DNA from: Methanomassiliicoccaceae archaeon
GTDB lineage: Archaea; Thermoplasmatota; Thermoplasmata; Methanomassiliicoccales; Methanomethylophilaceae
NCBI GenBank assembly: GCA_009780795.1
Contig: WQZJ01000066.1
Span: 1 to 6,285, forward strand
Direction of reading: 5' to 3'
DNA: 6,285 bases
This document shows positions 6,206 to 6,285 of the stretch, in pieces. The notes below the pieces were generated by a model. That model was given only the letters and a program-made list of their open reading frames with translations. It had not been told where the DNA came from and ran no database searches. Within the stretch, counting starts at the first letter, position 1, and the number at the start of each line of letters is the position of its first letter. The position numbers were made by a program, and so were the translations under genes.

Positions 6206-6228
6206 GGGCATCCACGGATGTCCTTTTT
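6206..6228 (+). terminator. Hairpin followed by five Ts in the leader of the last gene
   Basis: GGGCATC (6206-6212) pairs with GATGTCC (6217-6223), with one G-T wobble, around the loop CACG, and is followed at once by TTTTT (6224-6228). This looks like an intrinsic terminator placed 18 bases before a start codon. It could end a short RNA begun at the promoter near 6067, act as an attenuator, or simply be a stable structure at the 5' end of an mRNA begun near 6200. Confidence 0.4.
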
Positions 6229-6235
6229 GAAAAAC

Positions 6236-6243
6236 GAGGGGAG
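6236..6243 (+). promoter_or_regulatory. Ribosome binding site of the last gene
   Basis: GAGGGGAG lies three bases before the ATG at 6247. It is purine-only, matches the anti-Shine-Dalgarno region through GAGG and GGAG, and sets the start of the partial gene. Its GGGGAG (6238-6243) can pair with CTCCTT at 6190-6195, including two wobbles, which could hide the site in a long leader. Confidence 0.6.
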
Positions 6244-6246
6244 TTA

Positions 6247-6285
6247 ATGGCATCAGGTGATTCAAGCGGATCGTTCCCGCCGTCA
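6247..6285 (+). CDS. Start of a gene cut by the window edge
   Basis: Only the first 13 codons are present (MASGDSSGSFPPS), without a stop. The good ribosome binding site and the structured leader before them make this a credible gene start. The visible residues are small, Ser/Gly/Pro-rich and probably disordered, which is too little to name a product. The leader suggests a regulated or strongly expressed gene. Confidence 0.6.
   Translation, partial: MASGDSSGSFPPS

Larger units (their letters stand above)
6022..6246 (+). other. AT-rich leader with two TATA-like boxes
   Basis: These 225 bases hold no long gene and are markedly richer in A/T than the rest of the window. TATA-like boxes occur at 6067-6074 (TTATATAG), predicting a start near 6098, and at 6169-6178 (TTAATATATG), predicting a start near 6200. 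The first would give a leader of about 150 bases before the ATG at 6247, and the second about 45 bases beginning just before the hairpin at 6206. The 8-mer GAAAAACG occurs at 6115-6122 and 6229-6236, with its exact complement CGTTTTTC at 6183-6190 between them. Confidence 0.55.

Noticed and set aside
1..6285. CRISPR array, insertion sequence, integrase or attachment site at the tRNA
   Set aside because: No regularly spaced repeats, transposase or integrase motifs, or duplication of the tRNA 3' end were seen. The region looks like stable chromosome rather than an island.

Overview
The window reads as a chromosomal segment of a euryarchaeon, most likely in or near the Thermoplasmata/Methanomassiliicoccales. 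The domain call is firm: it has an archaeal-type tRNA-His, an archaeal-length RtcB RNA ligase, an archaeal SepF and a Tma20/MCT-1-like PUA protein, TATA-like boxes about 25 bases upstream of starts, and Shine-Dalgarno sites of the GGAG/GGTGATCC kind. The lineage is an inference. All six complete genes stop with TGA and none with TAG, which would fit a TAG-depleted, pyrrolysine-using methanogen but does not prove it.

Layout. (1) 1-138: a complete tRNA-His (GUG) with encoded G-1 and CCA, then a TATA-like box and a GAGG site. (2) 139-1590, plus strand: rtcB, the 3'-5' RNA ligase of tRNA splicing and RNA repair. (3) 1592-3841, minus strand: three genes transcribed in the order PUA protein, sepF, HD phosphohydrolase. 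sepF and the HD gene share an ATGA overlap, and the HD gene meets rtcB tail to tail with one base between the stops. (4) 3842-3951: a divergent promoter region. (5) 3952-6021, plus strand: a compact three-gene operon of unrecognised proteins: a single-span protein with an acidic exposed domain, a four-span membrane protein, and a Cys-rich soluble protein. They are joined by an ATGA overlap and then a 4-base gap. (6) 6022-6246: an AT-rich leader with two TATA-like boxes, a tiny ORF, a hairpin followed by five Ts, and a repeated 8-mer whose complement lies between the copies. (7) 6247-6285: the first 13 codons of a gene cut off by the window edge.

How the genes may work together. rtcB next to a tRNA gene is thematically consistent, but this tRNA has no intron. 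The minus operon combines a translation-linked RNA-binding protein, the FtsZ membrane anchor and a likely nucleotide phosphohydrolase: growth housekeeping with no obvious single pathway. The plus operon is the best candidate for something undescribed. Its tight translational coupling suggests that the two membrane proteins and the Cys-rich protein act together, possibly at the cell envelope, but no function can be assigned from sequence alone.
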